64,000 nucleotides of DNA from Psychroserpens damuponensis. Lineage in GTDB: Bacteria > Bacteroidota > Bacteroidia > Flavobacteriales > Flavobacteriaceae. Under the pieces are notes generated by a model, which saw only the letters and a program-made list of their open reading frames with translations, did no database searches and was not told the DNA's origin. Made by a program: the position numbers and the translations under genes. The DNA is taken from positions 124,001-188,000 of the forward strand of contig NZ_JXJO01000010.1 of the NCBI RefSeq assembly GCF_000826655.1. The letters are read 5' to 3'. Below are positions 16,576-27,277 of this stretch, piece after piece. Position 1 is the stretch's first letter. The number at the start of each line of letters is the position of its first letter.

Positions 16576-19500
16576 AAACAAAAACAATAAAAGTATAGAT
16601 AAAGAATTTGGTTTGTCATCGTGGGCAATTAATAATAAAACCACGATGTATGTGCTAATTGCCGTATTTTTCTATCTAGGTATTTCTGCATTTTTTAGTA
16701 TGCCTAGAGAGAATTTTCCTGAGGTTAATGAAACCAAAATCTATGTGAGTACTGTATTTCCTGGTAATACAGCTGAAGATATAGAAAAACTAGTTACAGA
16801 TGCCTTAGAAGACAAGCTAAAAACAGTGAGTAATGTTGTAGAAATCACCTCTACTTCTCAAGAAGATTACTCTATGCTCATTGTAGAGTTTGATGAACAT
16901 ATTAGTGTTGATCAAGCCAAACAAAAGGTAAAAGATGAAATTGACAGTGAAACTTCTGGTGAAGATTGGCCAACATTTAATGGCGCAAAAGTAGAACCCG
17001 ATGTGTTTGAACTGAGCCTTTCTGAAGAAATGCCAATCCTTAACATCAATATCTCTGGTGATTATCCTATTGAAAAATTAAAAGAATATGCTGAGTTTCT
17101 TCAAGATGAAATTGAAGATTTACAAGAAATTAAAAAAGCAGATATTCGTGGAGCTCAAGAAAAAGAAGTTGAAGTTGCCGTAGATATTTATAAAATGATG
17201 GCTGCTAAAGTCACTTTTTCAGATATTATCAATTCTATAAATGGTGGCAACATGACCATGTCTGCTGGAAATCTTAAAGCCAGTGGTCAACGTCGTACCA
17301 TTAGAATTTTAGGTGAAATAGAAAAACCTTCTGAGTTAGAAAATTTTGTTGTTAAAGCCGAAAACGGAAATCCAATCTATCTTAAAGATGTAGCTACAGT
17401 ATCATTTTCAGAAAAAGACAAAACCACGTTTGCTAGAAAATCTGGAAAACCCGTAGTCATGCTCGATGTTAAAAAACGAGCAGGAAAAAACATGGTGGCT
17501 GCAGCAGAGCAAATTCAGGTGATTGTTGAAAATGCTAAAGCTGAAGAATTTCCGCAGGATTTAGAAGTAACAATTACCAATGATCAATCTCCTGTGACGA
17601 TTGGCCAAGTTGATGATTTAGTAAATAATATCATTTTTGGTGTAATATTAGTTGTAACTGTATTAATGTTCTTTTTAGGTTTTAAAAACGCTCTTTTTGT
17701 TGGTTTTGCAATTCCTATGTCTATGTTTATGTCACTCATGATTTTGAGTTTTATAGGCTATAGCTTAAATACAATGGTGCTTTTTGGACTCATAATGGGT
17801 CTAGGAATGCTTGTAGATAACGGTATTGTTGTTGTAGAAAATGTTTATCGTTTAATGGAAGACGAAGGCATGAGCAGATTTGAAGCTGCCAAAAAAGGAA
17901 TTGGAGAAATTGCATTTCCTATTATTATATCTACTGCAACAACGGTTGCAGCATTTGTACCTTTAGCATTATGGCCAGGCATTATGGGTGAGTTTATGAA
18001 AATACTACCTATAACATTAGCCATTGTATTAGGATCGTCTTTAATCGTTGCAATTTTCTTTAACTCTGTTTTAGTGTCTCGATTTATGACTATTGAAGAT
18101 AAAGATATGCCGTTGAGTCAAATCATTAGAACAACGATTATTGTTGCCCTTATAGGTGTTTTAATTCTATTATTTGGTGGCACTTATAGAGGTTTAGGAA
18201 CCGTTATGATTTTTACAGCCATCATGCTTTGGGCTTATCGATTTTTTATTAGAAAATGGGCCAATAACTTCCAAAGACACACACTTGTGAAGTTAGAAAA
18301 CTGGTATGAACGTCAATTAAGAGGAGCACTTTCTAAAAAACGTCCTTACATTTTAAGTATTGGTACGTTTCTCTTACTGATTGCTGCTTTTATTGCCTTC
18401 GGAATTTCACTTGGAACTCAACGTACTAAAGTTGAATTTTTCCCAGATAATAAACCAAATCAAATCATTGTCTATATCGAATATCCGCAAGGTACAGCCA
18501 TTGAAAAAACAAATGCTATTACCTCTCAAATTGAGAAACGTGTTTTTGATGTTATCAATCAAGACAAATACATGGACAATGGTAGAAATTTCATGGTAGA
18601 AAGCGCTGTATCTCAAGTAGGAGAAGGTGCTGGAAATCCGCAAACTGATGGAGGATCTGCTGCCGAAATGCCTCATAAAGCAAAAATTACTGCTTCTATG
18701 AGAGAATTTAAATATAGACGTGGTGAAGATAGTGAACAATTGCGCCAAAAGGTGCAAGAAGCATTAGTTGGTATTTATCCAGGTGTATTAATTTCAGTAG
18801 AAAAAGATGTTAATGGTCCACCTGCTGGTGCGCCAATTAATATTGAAATTGAAGGTGATGATTATAACGAGCTTATTGCCACTGCAGAGCAAATGCGTGA
18901 GTTTATAAACTCTAAAAACATACCAGGAATTGATGAACTTAAAATTGATGTCAACAAGGACAAACCAACAATGCAAGTTCAAGTAGATCGCGAAAAAGCC
19001 GGAGAATTAGGCATAAGTGCTTCACAAGTAGGTCAACAATTACGTAATTCAATATTTGGAGCTAAAGCCGGTATTTATAAAGAAGATGGTGATGATTTTG
19101 ATATTTATATTCGTTTCAACGAAGAAAATAGATATAATACTAGTGCTTTATTTAATCAAAACATTACGTTTAGAGATAATACTGGTCAGGTTAAAGAAAT
19201 CCCTTTATCAACGGTTGCAAAGCAAAAAAATAACTCTGGATTTAGCGCCATTAAGCACAAGGACACCAAACGTGTGGTAACTGTGTATTCTGCAATGGCT
19301 CCTGGTTATACTGATGCTGGTGCCATTGTTACTCAAATACAAAGTGAAATGAAGAGTTATAAAGGACTTCCTGAAACTATCAAAATTGATTATACAGGTC
19401 AAATTGAAGAGCAAAACAAGCAAATGCTATTTTTAATGGGTGCGTTTTTCACTGGTCTTGGATTAATTTTCTTCATTTTAATATTTCAGTTTAATTCCAT

Positions 19501-20083
19501 ATCAAAACCTACAATAATAATGATAGCGATATTCTTGAGTTTTATTGGTGTTTTTGGAGGTATCGTAATTTCTGGTAGCGCCTTTGTTATTATGATGACT
19601 ATGGTTGGTATTATTTCCCTTGCTGGTATTGTGGTTAATAATGGTGTGGTTTTACTAGATTACGCTCAGTTATTGATTGATAGAAAGAAAAACGAATTAG
19701 ATCTCGGTAAAGACGCCTTTTTAAATGATGAAGATCTTTTTGAAAGCATTGTAACCGCTGGTAAAGCACGTTTAAGACCCGTACTATTAACAGCAATTAC
19801 CACCATTTTAGGGTTAATTCCTTTGGCCATTGGTCTAAATATTAATTTCTTCACACTATTTGCCGATTTCGATCCTAATATTTATAAGGGTGGAGACAAC
19901 GTAGTGTTTTGGGGACCATTGGCTTGGACAGTTATTTATGGTTTGCTTATCGCAACTTTTTTAACCTTAATTGTGGTTCCTATTTTATTCTTTTTATCAA
20001 TGCGCCTTAAAATGTGGATGCGCACTAAATTTGGTAAAGAAGATAGTGAAATTAGTGAGCCAACACCTACATTAGAATCTTAG
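16568..20083 (+). CDS. RND family efflux permease (AcrB/MexF-like)
   Basis: The 1171-residue inner-membrane transporter has the RND layout: one N-terminal span, a large periplasmic loop, a six-span block, and the repeat of all of this. The motif GLIMGLGMLVDNGIVVVENVYR carries the proton-relay aspartate. Drugs or other amphiphiles are expelled using the proton gradient. An earlier in-frame ATG at 16544 lies deep in the adaptor gene; the ATG at 16568 gives the usual short N-terminal tail. The substrate cannot be deduced. Confidence 0.94.
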   Translation: MTKNKNNKSIDKEFGLSSWAINNKTTMYVLIAVFFYLGISAFFSMPRENFPEVNETKIYVSTVFPGNTAEDIEKLVTDALEDKLKTVSNVVEITSTSQEDYSMLIVEFDEHISVDQAKQKVKDEIDSETSGEDWPTFNGAKVEPDVFELSLSEEMPILNINISGDYPIEKLKEYAEFLQDEIEDLQEIKKADIRGAQEKEVEVAVDIYKMMAAKVTFSDIINSINGGNMTMSAGNLKASGQRRTIRILGEIEKPSELENFVVKAENGNPIYLKDVATVSFSEKDKTTFARKSGKPVVMLDVKKRAGKNMVAAAEQIQVIVENAKAEEFPQDLEVTITNDQSPVTIGQVDDLVNNIIFGVILVVTVLMFFLGFKNALFVGFAIPMSMFMSLMILSFIGYSLNTMVLFGLIMGLGMLVDNGIVVVENVYRLMEDEGMSRFEAAKKGIGEIAFPIIISTATTVAAFVPLALWPGIMGEFMKILPITLAIVLGSSLIVAIFFNSVLVSRFMTIEDKDMPLSQIIRTTIIVALIGVLILLFGGTYRGLGTVMIFTAIMLWAYRFFIRKWANNFQRHTLVKLENWYERQLRGALSKKRPYILSIGTFLLLIAAFIAFGISLGTQRTKVEFFPDNKPNQIIVYIEYPQGTAIEKTNAITSQIEKRVFDVINQDKYMDNGRNFMVESAVSQVGEGAGNPQTDGGSAAEMPHKAKITASMREFKYRRGEDSEQLRQKVQEALVGIYPGVLISVEKDVNGPPAGAPINIEIEGDDYNELIATAEQMREFINSKNIPGIDELKIDVNKDKPTMQVQVDREKAGELGISASQVGQQLRNSIFGAKAGIYKEDGDDFDIYIRFNEENRYNTSALFNQNITFRDNTGQVKEIPLSTVAKQKNNSGFSAIKHKDTKRVVTVYSAMAPGYTDAGAIVTQIQSEMKSYKGLPETIKIDYTGQIEEQNKQMLFLMGAFFTGLGLIFFILIFQFNSISKPTIIMIAIFLSFIGVFGGIVISGSAFVIMMTMVGIISLAGIVVNNGVVLLDYAQLLIDRKKNELDLGKDAFLNDEDLFESIVTAGKARLRPVLLTAITTILGLIPLAIGLNINFFTLFADFDPNIYKGGDNVVFWGPLAWTVIYGLLIATFLTLIVVPILFFLSMRLKMWMRTKFGKEDSEISEPTPTLES

Positions 20084-20128
20084 AATACGATAAAGACCTT
20101 TTGTTACAGAAGGTGTGATTAATAGCAG

Positions 20129-20156
20129 GAAAGCCTTGACAATTGTCAAGGCTTTC
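20129..20156. terminator. Perfect 28-bp palindrome, probable bidirectional terminator
   Basis: The palindrome (positions 20129-20156, centre acaattgt) has no unpaired bases. It lies between the converging efflux permease and TlpA-like genes. The T tail is short, so it could also bind a protein. Confidence 0.65.
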
Positions 20157-20215
20157 TAATTTATATGGCTTTAATTTCTCTTCGGAAATGTAACTAGGTC
20201 ATAACCCTATTTAAT

Positions 20216-21529
20216 TTACTTTAAAATAGCTTTTAAAGCTTCTGCATCATAAGGCTTTGCGATTATAGTTTTATTTTGATCTAATAAGAAAAAAGAAGGC
20301 GTTGACTCTACTCCATAGGCATTAGAAATTGGGTTGTCCCATTTCCCTAATCCTAGAACATGGATAAAGTTTTGATATTCTCCAATCATTTTTTGCCAGC
20401 TCTCTGCATCATCTTCTAAACCTATAGCGATAACCGTTACATCTTTTTTATCTGCCAGTATAGCTTTCACTTTAGGTAACTCTTCAAGGCAATGACCACA
20501 CGTACTGCTCCAAAATATGATTAAATATTGCTTAGATTTTTCAAAATCATATAAAGTAGATGAAATCGTCATACCATCATCATTATATGATAAATCAAAG
20601 TTCGAGGCTTTATTACCAATTGCATTGTTTTTATAAACCACCAACTTCTCTTTAAGCGCTTCATAATTAGTAAGTTCTGCTAACTCTAAGAGATATTTAT
20701 CTGTAACATAATTTGCTAATTCTGAGTTTTCCATGCCTTTAAAACGTCTCCAAATCATTTCAAATAAAATGATTTTTATTTCTGTATTGCCGTCACCAAT
20801 TTTTGACATTAAGCTATCAACGTCCTTTTTATAAACGTCATTGCTAGTATTTGAAGACATTCCGAAGATATAAGCCATTACACGCTCCACCAAAAAATCT
20901 GAACTTTGTAACAATTGATTTTCAAAATCTACGTGCTCTAAATAGGTGCGTTTTAAATTTTTTGAATAAGTTGATAAATCCTCAAAGCCTTTTGGTATAT
21001 AAGGAGAGTTGGCTTTCACAAATACCGAAGCCATGCTCCCTTTAGTTGTATCTTCATAAGCAGCTTGCGTATCGCTCAAGGTTTTTATAATGTCTGAAAA
21101 CGCTTTTTTATCTGTACTTTCTTGAGTATAAAAATTACTAATGGTTCTATTAATCATGTCCATACTTTTAATATAAGAAGCCCAAAGCTTATTCTCATTA
21201 CTCGCTGTAAATTCTAAACCTTTATCTAAATTAAAAGTAAAAGCAACAGACTCTTTTCCGTTATAAATAAAATCGAAATTATTGTCTTCAGGAGGCAATG
21301 CATAGACTATTTTATAAATTCCTGGTGTTGATGTAGAATCAAAAGGAATACTAAAACTACCATCTTCACTTAATTGTGCTCTATTTATATAATCTGAACT
21401 TGTTGAAGTCACATGATACAAAAACGCGTAGGTGTAATCTTTAGCTGGTGTAAAAACACCATCAATACGATGCTGAGCAAAAATAAAAGAGGGAATTAAG
21501 GCAAGTAATAATACTAATTTTTTCATCAA
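20216..21529 (-). CDS. TlpA-like thiol-disulfide protein with N-terminal DUF4369-like domain
   Basis: The 437-residue exported protein has a signal peptide (LALIPSFIFAQ), an N-terminal beta-rich DUF4369-like region and a C-terminal thioredoxin fold with the redox motif WSSTCGHCLEELP near residue 335. It should act in the periplasm in thiol redox or cytochrome maturation. A cis-proline loop (GVESTPSFFLLD) is present. ATG codons at residues 1 and 2 both suit. It stands alone, convergent with the efflux operon. Confidence 0.85.
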   Translation of the reverse strand: MMKKLVLLLALIPSFIFAQHRIDGVFTPAKDYTYAFLYHVTSTSSDYINRAQLSEDGSFSIPFDSTSTPGIYKIVYALPPEDNNFDFIYNGKESVAFTFNLDKGLEFTASNENKLWASYIKSMDMINRTISNFYTQESTDKKAFSDIIKTLSDTQAAYEDTTKGSMASVFVKANSPYIPKGFEDLSTYSKNLKRTYLEHVDFENQLLQSSDFLVERVMAYIFGMSSNTSNDVYKKDVDSLMSKIGDGNTEIKIILFEMIWRRFKGMENSELANYVTDKYLLELAELTNYEALKEKLVVYKNNAIGNKASNFDLSYNDDGMTISSTLYDFEKSKQYLIIFWSSTCGHCLEELPKVKAILADKKDVTVIAIGLEDDAESWQKMIGEYQNFIHVLGLGKWDNPISNAYGVESTPSFFLLDQNKTIIAKPYDAEALKAILK

Positions 21530-21696
21530 AATTTTAATTAAATTCCTGTGTGGAATGGGTTTTATATTGTGTTTTAAAAGGTCACTAAAACCTTACTTTA
21601 ATTCATTTCCAAATATCAAGCCAAATATCATGATTTCATCTATGAGACCAAATTAACATGCTATGAACTGCTCGTTTTACTTAAAAACAAAACGGT

Positions 21697-24600
21697 CTAC
21701 ATGTTTTGTAACTTACTTAATGCTTGTTGCACAGATTTAATTTGTTCAAAAGTTAAAAGTAAACGTAAACCATTTCTAGTTTGTTTCTCTTTCATTTTAC
21801 ACGCTCTTGGATGCGTTTGAACAAATTGTAACAATTTGGTAAAATTAGCACTTTGATAAAATGCACTTTGTTGATCATTGATAAAATAGCCTACAAAACG
21901 CCCTTTTTTCATTATAATTTTCTCTAATCCTATTTTTTTAGCTACCCATTTAATACGAACACTATTAAATAAATCTATCACTTGAATAGGTAATTCACCA
22001 AAACGATCTATGATTTCAGATTCAAATTTTTGAAGTTCTTTTTCGTCTTTCAAAGTGTTTAATTTGGTATATAAATTTAAACGCTCTGTAATATTATTCA
22101 CATAGTCATCAGGAAAAAGCAGTTCAAAGTCAGTATCAATAGTGATTTCTTTAACATACTCTTTTTCTTTGCCATCATCTTGATATAAATCTTTGAACTC
22201 ATTCTCTTTAAGTTCATCAATAGCTTCACTTAATATTTTTTGGTAGGTATCAAATCCTATATCGTTTATAAAGCCACTTTGCTCTCCTCCTAATAAATCT
22301 CCAGCACCTCTAATTTCAAGATCTTTCATAGCAATGTTAAATCCGCTACCTAAGGCAGTAAACTCCTCTAAAGCCGTGATTCGTTTACGAGCATCTGTAG
22401 TCATTGCAGAATACTCAGGAGTAATAAAATAACAAAACGCCTTTTTATTACTTCTACCTACACGTCCACGCATTTGATGCAAATCACTCAATCCAAAATT
22501 ATTGGCATTATTAATAAAAATGGTATTGGCATTTGGCACATCCAATCCACTTTCTATAATTGTTGTACTTACCAAAACATCAAACTCACCATTCATAAAT
22601 GAAAGCATTAATGCTTCTAACTTTTTACCATCTAATTGTCCATGTCCAATCCCAATTTTAGCATCTGGCACCAAACGTTGTATCATGCCAGCAACTTCTT
22701 TAATATTCTCAATACGGTTATGAATAAAGAACACTTGTCCGCCACGTTGAATCTCATAAGTTACGGCATCTCTAATAGTTTCTTCGCCAAAACGAATAAC
22801 ATGACTTTCAATTGGGTATCTATTTGGTGGCGCAGTGTTTATAACCGATAAATCTCGTGCTGCCATTAAACTAAATTGCAACGTTCTAGGTATTGGTGTT
22901 GCAGTTAATGTCAATACATCTACATTATCTTTTATAGTTTTAAGTTTTTCTTTTACCGCAACACCAAATTTTTGTTCCTCATCAACAATAAGTAATCCAA
23001 GGTCTTTAAATTTCACTTTTTTATTAACCAATTGGTGTGTCCCAATGATGATATCAACGTGACCTTTTTCTAATTTTTCGAGGGTTTCTCTTTTTTCTTT
23101 TGCGGTTCTAAAACGATTTACATAATCTACAGTAACCGGAAAATCTTTAAGACGCTCACTAAATGTTTTATGATGTTGATATGCTAAAATTGTTGTTGGC
23201 ACTAAAACGGCAACTTGTTTACCATTATCAACAGCTTTAAAAGCGGCACGAATAGCGACTTCAGTTTTACCAAAACCTACATCACCACAAACAAGACGAT
23301 CCATTGGTCGTTCACTTTCCATATCTGCTTTGATATCTGCAGTAGATGTGATTTGATCTGGAGTGTCTTCATAAATAAAGGATGCCTCTAATTCGTGTTG
23401 CAAATAACTATCAGGCCTATATTGATAGCCTTTTTCTAATTTACGCTTAGCATACACTTCAATTAAATTAAACGCAATCTCTTTTACTCTAGATTTTGTT
23501 TTTTGCTTAAGTGTTTTCCAAGCTTTACTTCCTAATTTGTAGATTTTTGGTGGTTTCCCATCCTTACCGTTAAACTTCGTAATTTTATGAAGCGAATGTA
23601 TACTTAAATACAACACATCACGCTCACCATACACTAATTTAATTGCCTCTTGTTTTTTACCTTCAACATCTATTTTTTGTAAACCACCAAACTTTCCAAT
23701 ACCATGGTCAATATGAGTTACATAATCGCCAATATCAAGGTTTGTTAGTTCTTTTAACGTAATGGCTTGCTTTTTAGCGTAACCATTTTTAAGTTGAAAC
23801 TTATGATAACGTTCAAAAATTTGATGATCTGTATAACAGGTTATTTTTTGGTCATGATCTATGAATCCTTGATATAATGAGAGTACAATTGTTTTATAAT
23901 GTACATCTTGCTCTACATCATCAAAAATATCATGAAAGCGTTTGGCTTGCTGTTCACTAACACAAGCAATGTAATTGGTATAACCTCTATCATGATGTAG
24001 ATTTAGGTCTTCAATTAGTAAATTAAATTGCTTATTAAATGACGGTTGAGGCGTTATATTAAATTCTATTTTCTCTTCGGAAAACAAACTAGTTGACCCA
24101 AATTCGACCAAACTAAAGTCCAATAATTGACGTTTCAATTCTTCTTGATTACAAAAAAGTTCTTCTGGCGCTGAATGTTTAATCTCTGAAGATAAATTTT
24201 TGAATGCTTCTTCTGCTTTTCCGAAGAAATCATCAATTCTAGAAAACAGTAAATCTGTATTTTTTGAAAATACTACTGTTTTTTGCGCAATATATTTTAG
24301 AAAACTCTGTCGGCTTTCATCTAAAAATTTATTCGCAACATTTGGTATGATCCCTATTTTTTTAATTTGCTCAGTAGAGAGTTGTGTTTCTACATCAAAC
24401 GTTCTAATACTATCGACATCATCACCAAAAAATTCAATACGATAAGGCTCATCATGAGAAAAAGAAAATACATCAACAATACCGCCTCGCACTGAAAACT
24501 CTCCAGGCTCAGTTACAAAATCTACACGTTTAAACTTGTATTCAAATAATACTTCATTTACAAAATCTAGCGATAGTTCATCATTAACCGCAATTTTTAA

Positions 24601-25050
24601 GGTGTTCTTTTCTAACTCCCTACGTGTGACCACTTTTTCAAAGAGTGCATCAGGATAAGTGACTATTACAGCCGGTTTTTTACGAGAATTAATTCGATTT
24701 AAAACCTCAGCTCTTAGCAGCACATTTGCATTATCGGTTTGCTCAATTTGATAAGGTCTACGATAACTTCCTGGATAGAACAACACATCCTTATCGCCTA
24801 GTAATGCTTCTAAATCATTAAGATAAAAAGCAGCTTCTTCTTTATCATTAAAAATGAGTAAAAAAGGGAGCTTGGTAGATTTAAAACTTTCACTTAAAAC
24901 GAGTGATAATGCTGAACCTACAAGACCTTTTAAGTGTACTTTATTCTTAGATTTAAGGGTTGCAGAAGGTTCAAAATTGGCAATAGCAGTTTGCAGATTT
25001 TGCATTTGCAAAGTCTGTGCATAAGTTTGCGAGAGACTAGATTTACTCAA
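21697..25050 (-). CDS. mfd: Transcription-repair coupling factor Mfd
   Basis: The 1117-residue protein has the Mfd order: UvrB-like N-terminal part, RNA-polymerase-interacting CarD-like domain (LDIGDYVTHIDHGIGKF), RecG-like helicase core with Walker A GDVGFGKTE near residue 587 and DEEQ box (LLIVDEEQKFGV), then a TRCF C-terminal domain. It frees stalled polymerase and recruits UvrA. The start is odd: the frame opens with TTG at 25050, while the nearest ATG (25055) is out of frame and meets TGA two codons later. An in-frame ATG at 25005 is the alternative. Confidence 0.95.
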   Translation of the reverse strand: MSKSSLSQTYAQTLQMQNLQTAIANFEPSATLKSKNKVHLKGLVGSALSLVLSESFKSTKLPFLLIFNDKEEAAFYLNDLEALLGDKDVLFYPGSYRRPYQIEQTDNANVLLRAEVLNRINSRKKPAVIVTYPDALFEKVVTRRELEKNTLKIAVNDELSLDFVNEVLFEYKFKRVDFVTEPGEFSVRGGIVDVFSFSHDEPYRIEFFGDDVDSIRTFDVETQLSTEQIKKIGIIPNVANKFLDESRQSFLKYIAQKTVVFSKNTDLLFSRIDDFFGKAEEAFKNLSSEIKHSAPEELFCNQEELKRQLLDFSLVEFGSTSLFSEEKIEFNITPQPSFNKQFNLLIEDLNLHHDRGYTNYIACVSEQQAKRFHDIFDDVEQDVHYKTIVLSLYQGFIDHDQKITCYTDHQIFERYHKFQLKNGYAKKQAITLKELTNLDIGDYVTHIDHGIGKFGGLQKIDVEGKKQEAIKLVYGERDVLYLSIHSLHKITKFNGKDGKPPKIYKLGSKAWKTLKQKTKSRVKEIAFNLIEVYAKRKLEKGYQYRPDSYLQHELEASFIYEDTPDQITSTADIKADMESERPMDRLVCGDVGFGKTEVAIRAAFKAVDNGKQVAVLVPTTILAYQHHKTFSERLKDFPVTVDYVNRFRTAKEKRETLEKLEKGHVDIIIGTHQLVNKKVKFKDLGLLIVDEEQKFGVAVKEKLKTIKDNVDVLTLTATPIPRTLQFSLMAARDLSVINTAPPNRYPIESHVIRFGEETIRDAVTYEIQRGGQVFFIHNRIENIKEVAGMIQRLVPDAKIGIGHGQLDGKKLEALMLSFMNGEFDVLVSTTIIESGLDVPNANTIFINNANNFGLSDLHQMRGRVGRSNKKAFCYFITPEYSAMTTDARKRITALEEFTALGSGFNIAMKDLEIRGAGDLLGGEQSGFINDIGFDTYQKILSEAIDELKENEFKDLYQDDGKEKEYVKEITIDTDFELLFPDDYVNNITERLNLYTKLNTLKDEKELQKFESEIIDRFGELPIQVIDLFNSVRIKWVAKKIGLEKIIMKKGRFVGYFINDQQSAFYQSANFTKLLQFVQTHPRACKMKEKQTRNGLRLLLTFEQIKSVQQALSKLQNM

Positions 25051-25066
25051 GACATTTTATTTTATA

Positions 25067-25074
25067 CAAATATA
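25067..25074 (-). promoter_or_regulatory. -7 box of mfd
   Basis: On the minus strand TATATTTG matches TAnnTTTG exactly, 17 bases before the TTG start codon. The transcript would have a leader of about ten bases. Confidence 0.6.
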
Positions 25075-25095
25075 AAATTTTTGTGCTATACACTA

Positions 25096-25126
25096 TTGTT
25101 AAAATGTTTTAATACGACTATCTTTG
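25096..25126 (+). promoter_or_regulatory. Promoter of the TerB-like gene
   Basis: TTG (25096-25098), 20 bases, then TATCTTTG (25119-25126), an exact -7 box, 21 bases before the ATG. Confidence 0.75.
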
Positions 25127-25147
25127 TGCCACTAAAAAACAAGATAT

Positions 25148-25579
25148 ATGTCATTTGCAGATTTATTTGATAGCGGATTTAAAAAACGAAACGAAGACCA
25201 TTTTGCAGCAATTGTTAGAGTTGCTATGGACGATGGAATAATTACCGAAGAAGAAAAAGCATTTTTAGACCGTTTGGCAAGACGATTAGATATAGGCGAA
25301 AATGATTATGCTACCATCTTAAAAGATTATAAAACGCACCCTATTAACCCACCAACATCATACGATAATCGTTTAGAGCGTTTATATGACTTATCACGTA
25401 TGGTTTATGTAGATCACATTAAAGGAGATCATGAAGAAATCGTATTGCGTAAAATCGCTGTAGGTTTAGGTTTTTCTTCGGAAAACGTAAAATACTTGGT
25501 TGATAAGGCTTTGACATTAGTAAATAATGGTGTAGACTTAGACACGTTTATGGAAGAGATTAAAACCATGAATAGATAA
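25148..25579 (+). CDS. TerB-like protein
   Basis: The 143-residue all-helical protein shows the TerB pattern: MDDGIITEEEKAFLDRLARRLDI near residue 30 with conserved acidic residues that could bind metal. A role in tellurite resistance should not be assumed; most stand-alone TerB-domain proteins have unknown or stress-related roles. It is monocistronic, divergent from mfd and ends at a bidirectional terminator shared with fbp. Confidence 0.75.
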   Translation: MSFADLFDSGFKKRNEDHFAAIVRVAMDDGIITEEEKAFLDRLARRLDIGENDYATILKDYKTHPINPPTSYDNRLERLYDLSRMVYVDHIKGDHEEIVLRKIAVGLGFSSENVKYLVDKALTLVNNGVDLDTFMEEIKTMNR

Positions 25580-25622
25580 TACTCTTTTTATATTCTGAAC
25601 AATATCAGAATGAATTTATAAC

Positions 25623-25652
25623 AAAAAAGCCACTTTAATTAGTGGCTTTTTT
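25623..25652. terminator. Bidirectional terminator between terB-like gene and fbp
   Basis: 12-base arms aaaaaagccact (25623-25634) and agtggctttttt (25641-25652) lie between convergent genes. Confidence 0.9.
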
Positions 25653-25676
25653 ATGAACTTAATTTTGATTTAGCTA

Positions 25677-26681
25677 TTATGCATTACGCATAAACTCCTC
25701 GGCTTTTTCTACCATGTTTTTGCTTCCGCAGATAAAAGGCACACGTTGATGAAGCTCTGTTGGTTCAATATCCATAATTCTAGTAAAACCATCACTTGCT
25801 TTACCAGAAGCTTGCTCTGCTATAAATGCCATAGGATTACATTCATAAAGCAAACGCAATTTACCAACAGAATTTTTTGAACTTTTAGGATACAAATAAA
25901 TACCTCCTTTAATCATATTTCTATGCACATCTGAAACTAAAGAACCAATATAACGACTTGTATATGGACGATCTCCTTCCTCTTGCTGGCAGTATTTGAT
26001 ATAGTTTTTTATGCCTTGAGGGAAATGAATATAATTACCTTCATTAACCGAGTAAATTTTACCATCTTCAGGAAATTTCATATCTGGATGCGATAAGTAA
26101 AACGTACCTATGGCAGGATTTAATGTAAACCCGTTAACACCATCACCAGTAGTGTATACAATCATGGTAGATGTACCATAAACCACGTATCCTGCTGCGA
26201 CTTGCTGATTTCCTTTTTGAAGAAAATCTTCAATTGTTACAGGAGTTCCAACAGGTGTCACACGTCTGTAAATTGAAAAAATGGTTCCTACAGATACATT
26301 AACATCTATATTTGAAGACCCATCTAACGGATCTATTAATACAATATATTTGTTTTGATTATTTTCATCCTGACTATTAATAGCAATAAAATCATCTTCC
26401 TCTTCACTTGCAATACCACAAACAATGTTACGTTTAGTCATTGTTTGGATAAACTTGTCATTAGCATAAACATCTAGTTTTTGCTGATCTTCACCTTGAA
26501 TATTAGTATCACCTGCAGCACCAATTATATCTACAAGACCTGCTTTATTCACTTCATGATTTACCACTTTTGCAGCTAAACGTATAGAGTTTATAAGTCT
26601 GGATAATTCACCAGAAGTATATTTAAAAGACGATTGATTTTCTATGATAAATTCTCCTAGCGTTTGATTTTTTCGAGACAT
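25677..26681 (-). CDS. fbp: Fructose-1,6-bisphosphatase class I
   Basis: The 334-residue protein has the class I signature: metal-binding [21 protein letters not shown], the EEDDF segment and [18 protein letters not shown] with substrate and AMP-site residues. It hydrolyses fructose-1,6-bisphosphate in gluconeogenesis. Length and start ([11 protein letters not shown]) fit the family. Confidence 0.97.
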   Translation of the reverse strand: MSRKNQTLGEFIIENQSSFKYTSGELSRLINSIRLAAKVVNHEVNKAGLVDIIGAAGDTNIQGEDQQKLDVYANDKFIQTMTKRNIVCGIASEEEDDFIAINSQDENNQNKYIVLIDPLDGSSNIDVNVSVGTIFSIYRRVTPVGTPVTIEDFLQKGNQQVAAGYVVYGTSTMIVYTTGDGVNGFTLNPAIGTFYLSHPDMKFPEDGKIYSVNEGNYIHFPQGIKNYIKYCQQEEGDRPYTSRYIGSLVSDVHRNMIKGGIYLYPKSSKNSVGKLRLLYECNPMAFIAEQASGKASDGFTRIMDIEPTELHQRVPFICGSKNMVEKAEEFMRNA

Positions 26682-26773
26682 ATGGCATGGTTGTTTTTAC
26701 AAATATCTCATTTTTTTGTTCAACTACAACGATTTCGAGTATTTATTGTGTCATAAAATAACTTAGTTTGAAC

Positions 26774-26781
26774 TATATTTG
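26774..26781 (+). promoter_or_regulatory. -7 box of the GNAT-aspartate kinase operon
   Basis: TATATTTG is an exact TAnnTTTG match 16 bases before the ATG. The best TTG (26746-26748) is 25 bases upstream, rather far. Confidence 0.5.
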
Positions 26782-26796
26782 AACTAAAGAAAAATT

Positions 26797-27276
26797 ATGA
26801 CTTTTTCCATTAGAGAAGCGACTAATACAGATATGTCAAGAGTATTAGAACTCATACATGAATTGGCGGTATTTGAAAAAGAGCCTGATGCTGTAGAAAT
26901 CACAGTAGAAGATTTGCAAAAAGGTGCTTTTGAAACTCCAAAGCAGTTTGTGTGCTTTGTGGCCGATTGTGAAGGTACCATAGAAGGCATCGCTTTAGTA
27001 TATAATCGATTTTCTACCTGGAAAGGCTCTGTATTGCACTTAGAAGACCTAATTGTTAGTCAAAATATGAGAGGAACAGGATTAGGTACTGCCCTTTTAG
27101 ATACAGTTGTAAAATATGGTCATAGTTTAGGCGTTAAACGTATATGCTGGGAAGTTATTGACTGGAATGAACCTGCCATTACATTCTACGAAAAAAAGGG
27201 CGCAAATGTAAAGCGAGATTGGGATATTGTACATCTTAATGAAGACGCAATAAAAAACTATATATCAAATATTTAG
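26797..27276 (+). CDS. GNAT family N-acetyltransferase
   Basis: The 159-residue protein has the acetyl-CoA-binding motif (VSQNMRGTGLGTALLDTVV) and the EPAITFYEKKGA C-terminal motif. It is closest in style to the diamine (spermidine/spermine-like) acetyltransferase subgroup. It is cytoplasmic. One base separates its stop from the aspartate kinase ATG, so the two are co-transcribed. Confidence 0.88.
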   Translation: MTFSIREATNTDMSRVLELIHELAVFEKEPDAVEITVEDLQKGAFETPKQFVCFVADCEGTIEGIALVYNRFSTWKGSVLHLEDLIVSQNMRGTGLGTALLDTVVKYGHSLGVKRICWEVIDWNEPAITFYEKKGANVKRDWDIVHLNEDAIKNYISNI

Positions 27277-27277
27277 C

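Noticed and set aside
18381-19423. Several 60-116 codon frames inside the RND permease gene
   Set aside because: All lie within the strongly supported 1171-residue permease and look like shadow frames.
25148-25579. Tellurite resistance function
   Set aside because: The TerB-like fold is clear, but no other ter genes are present; the name should not imply the function.
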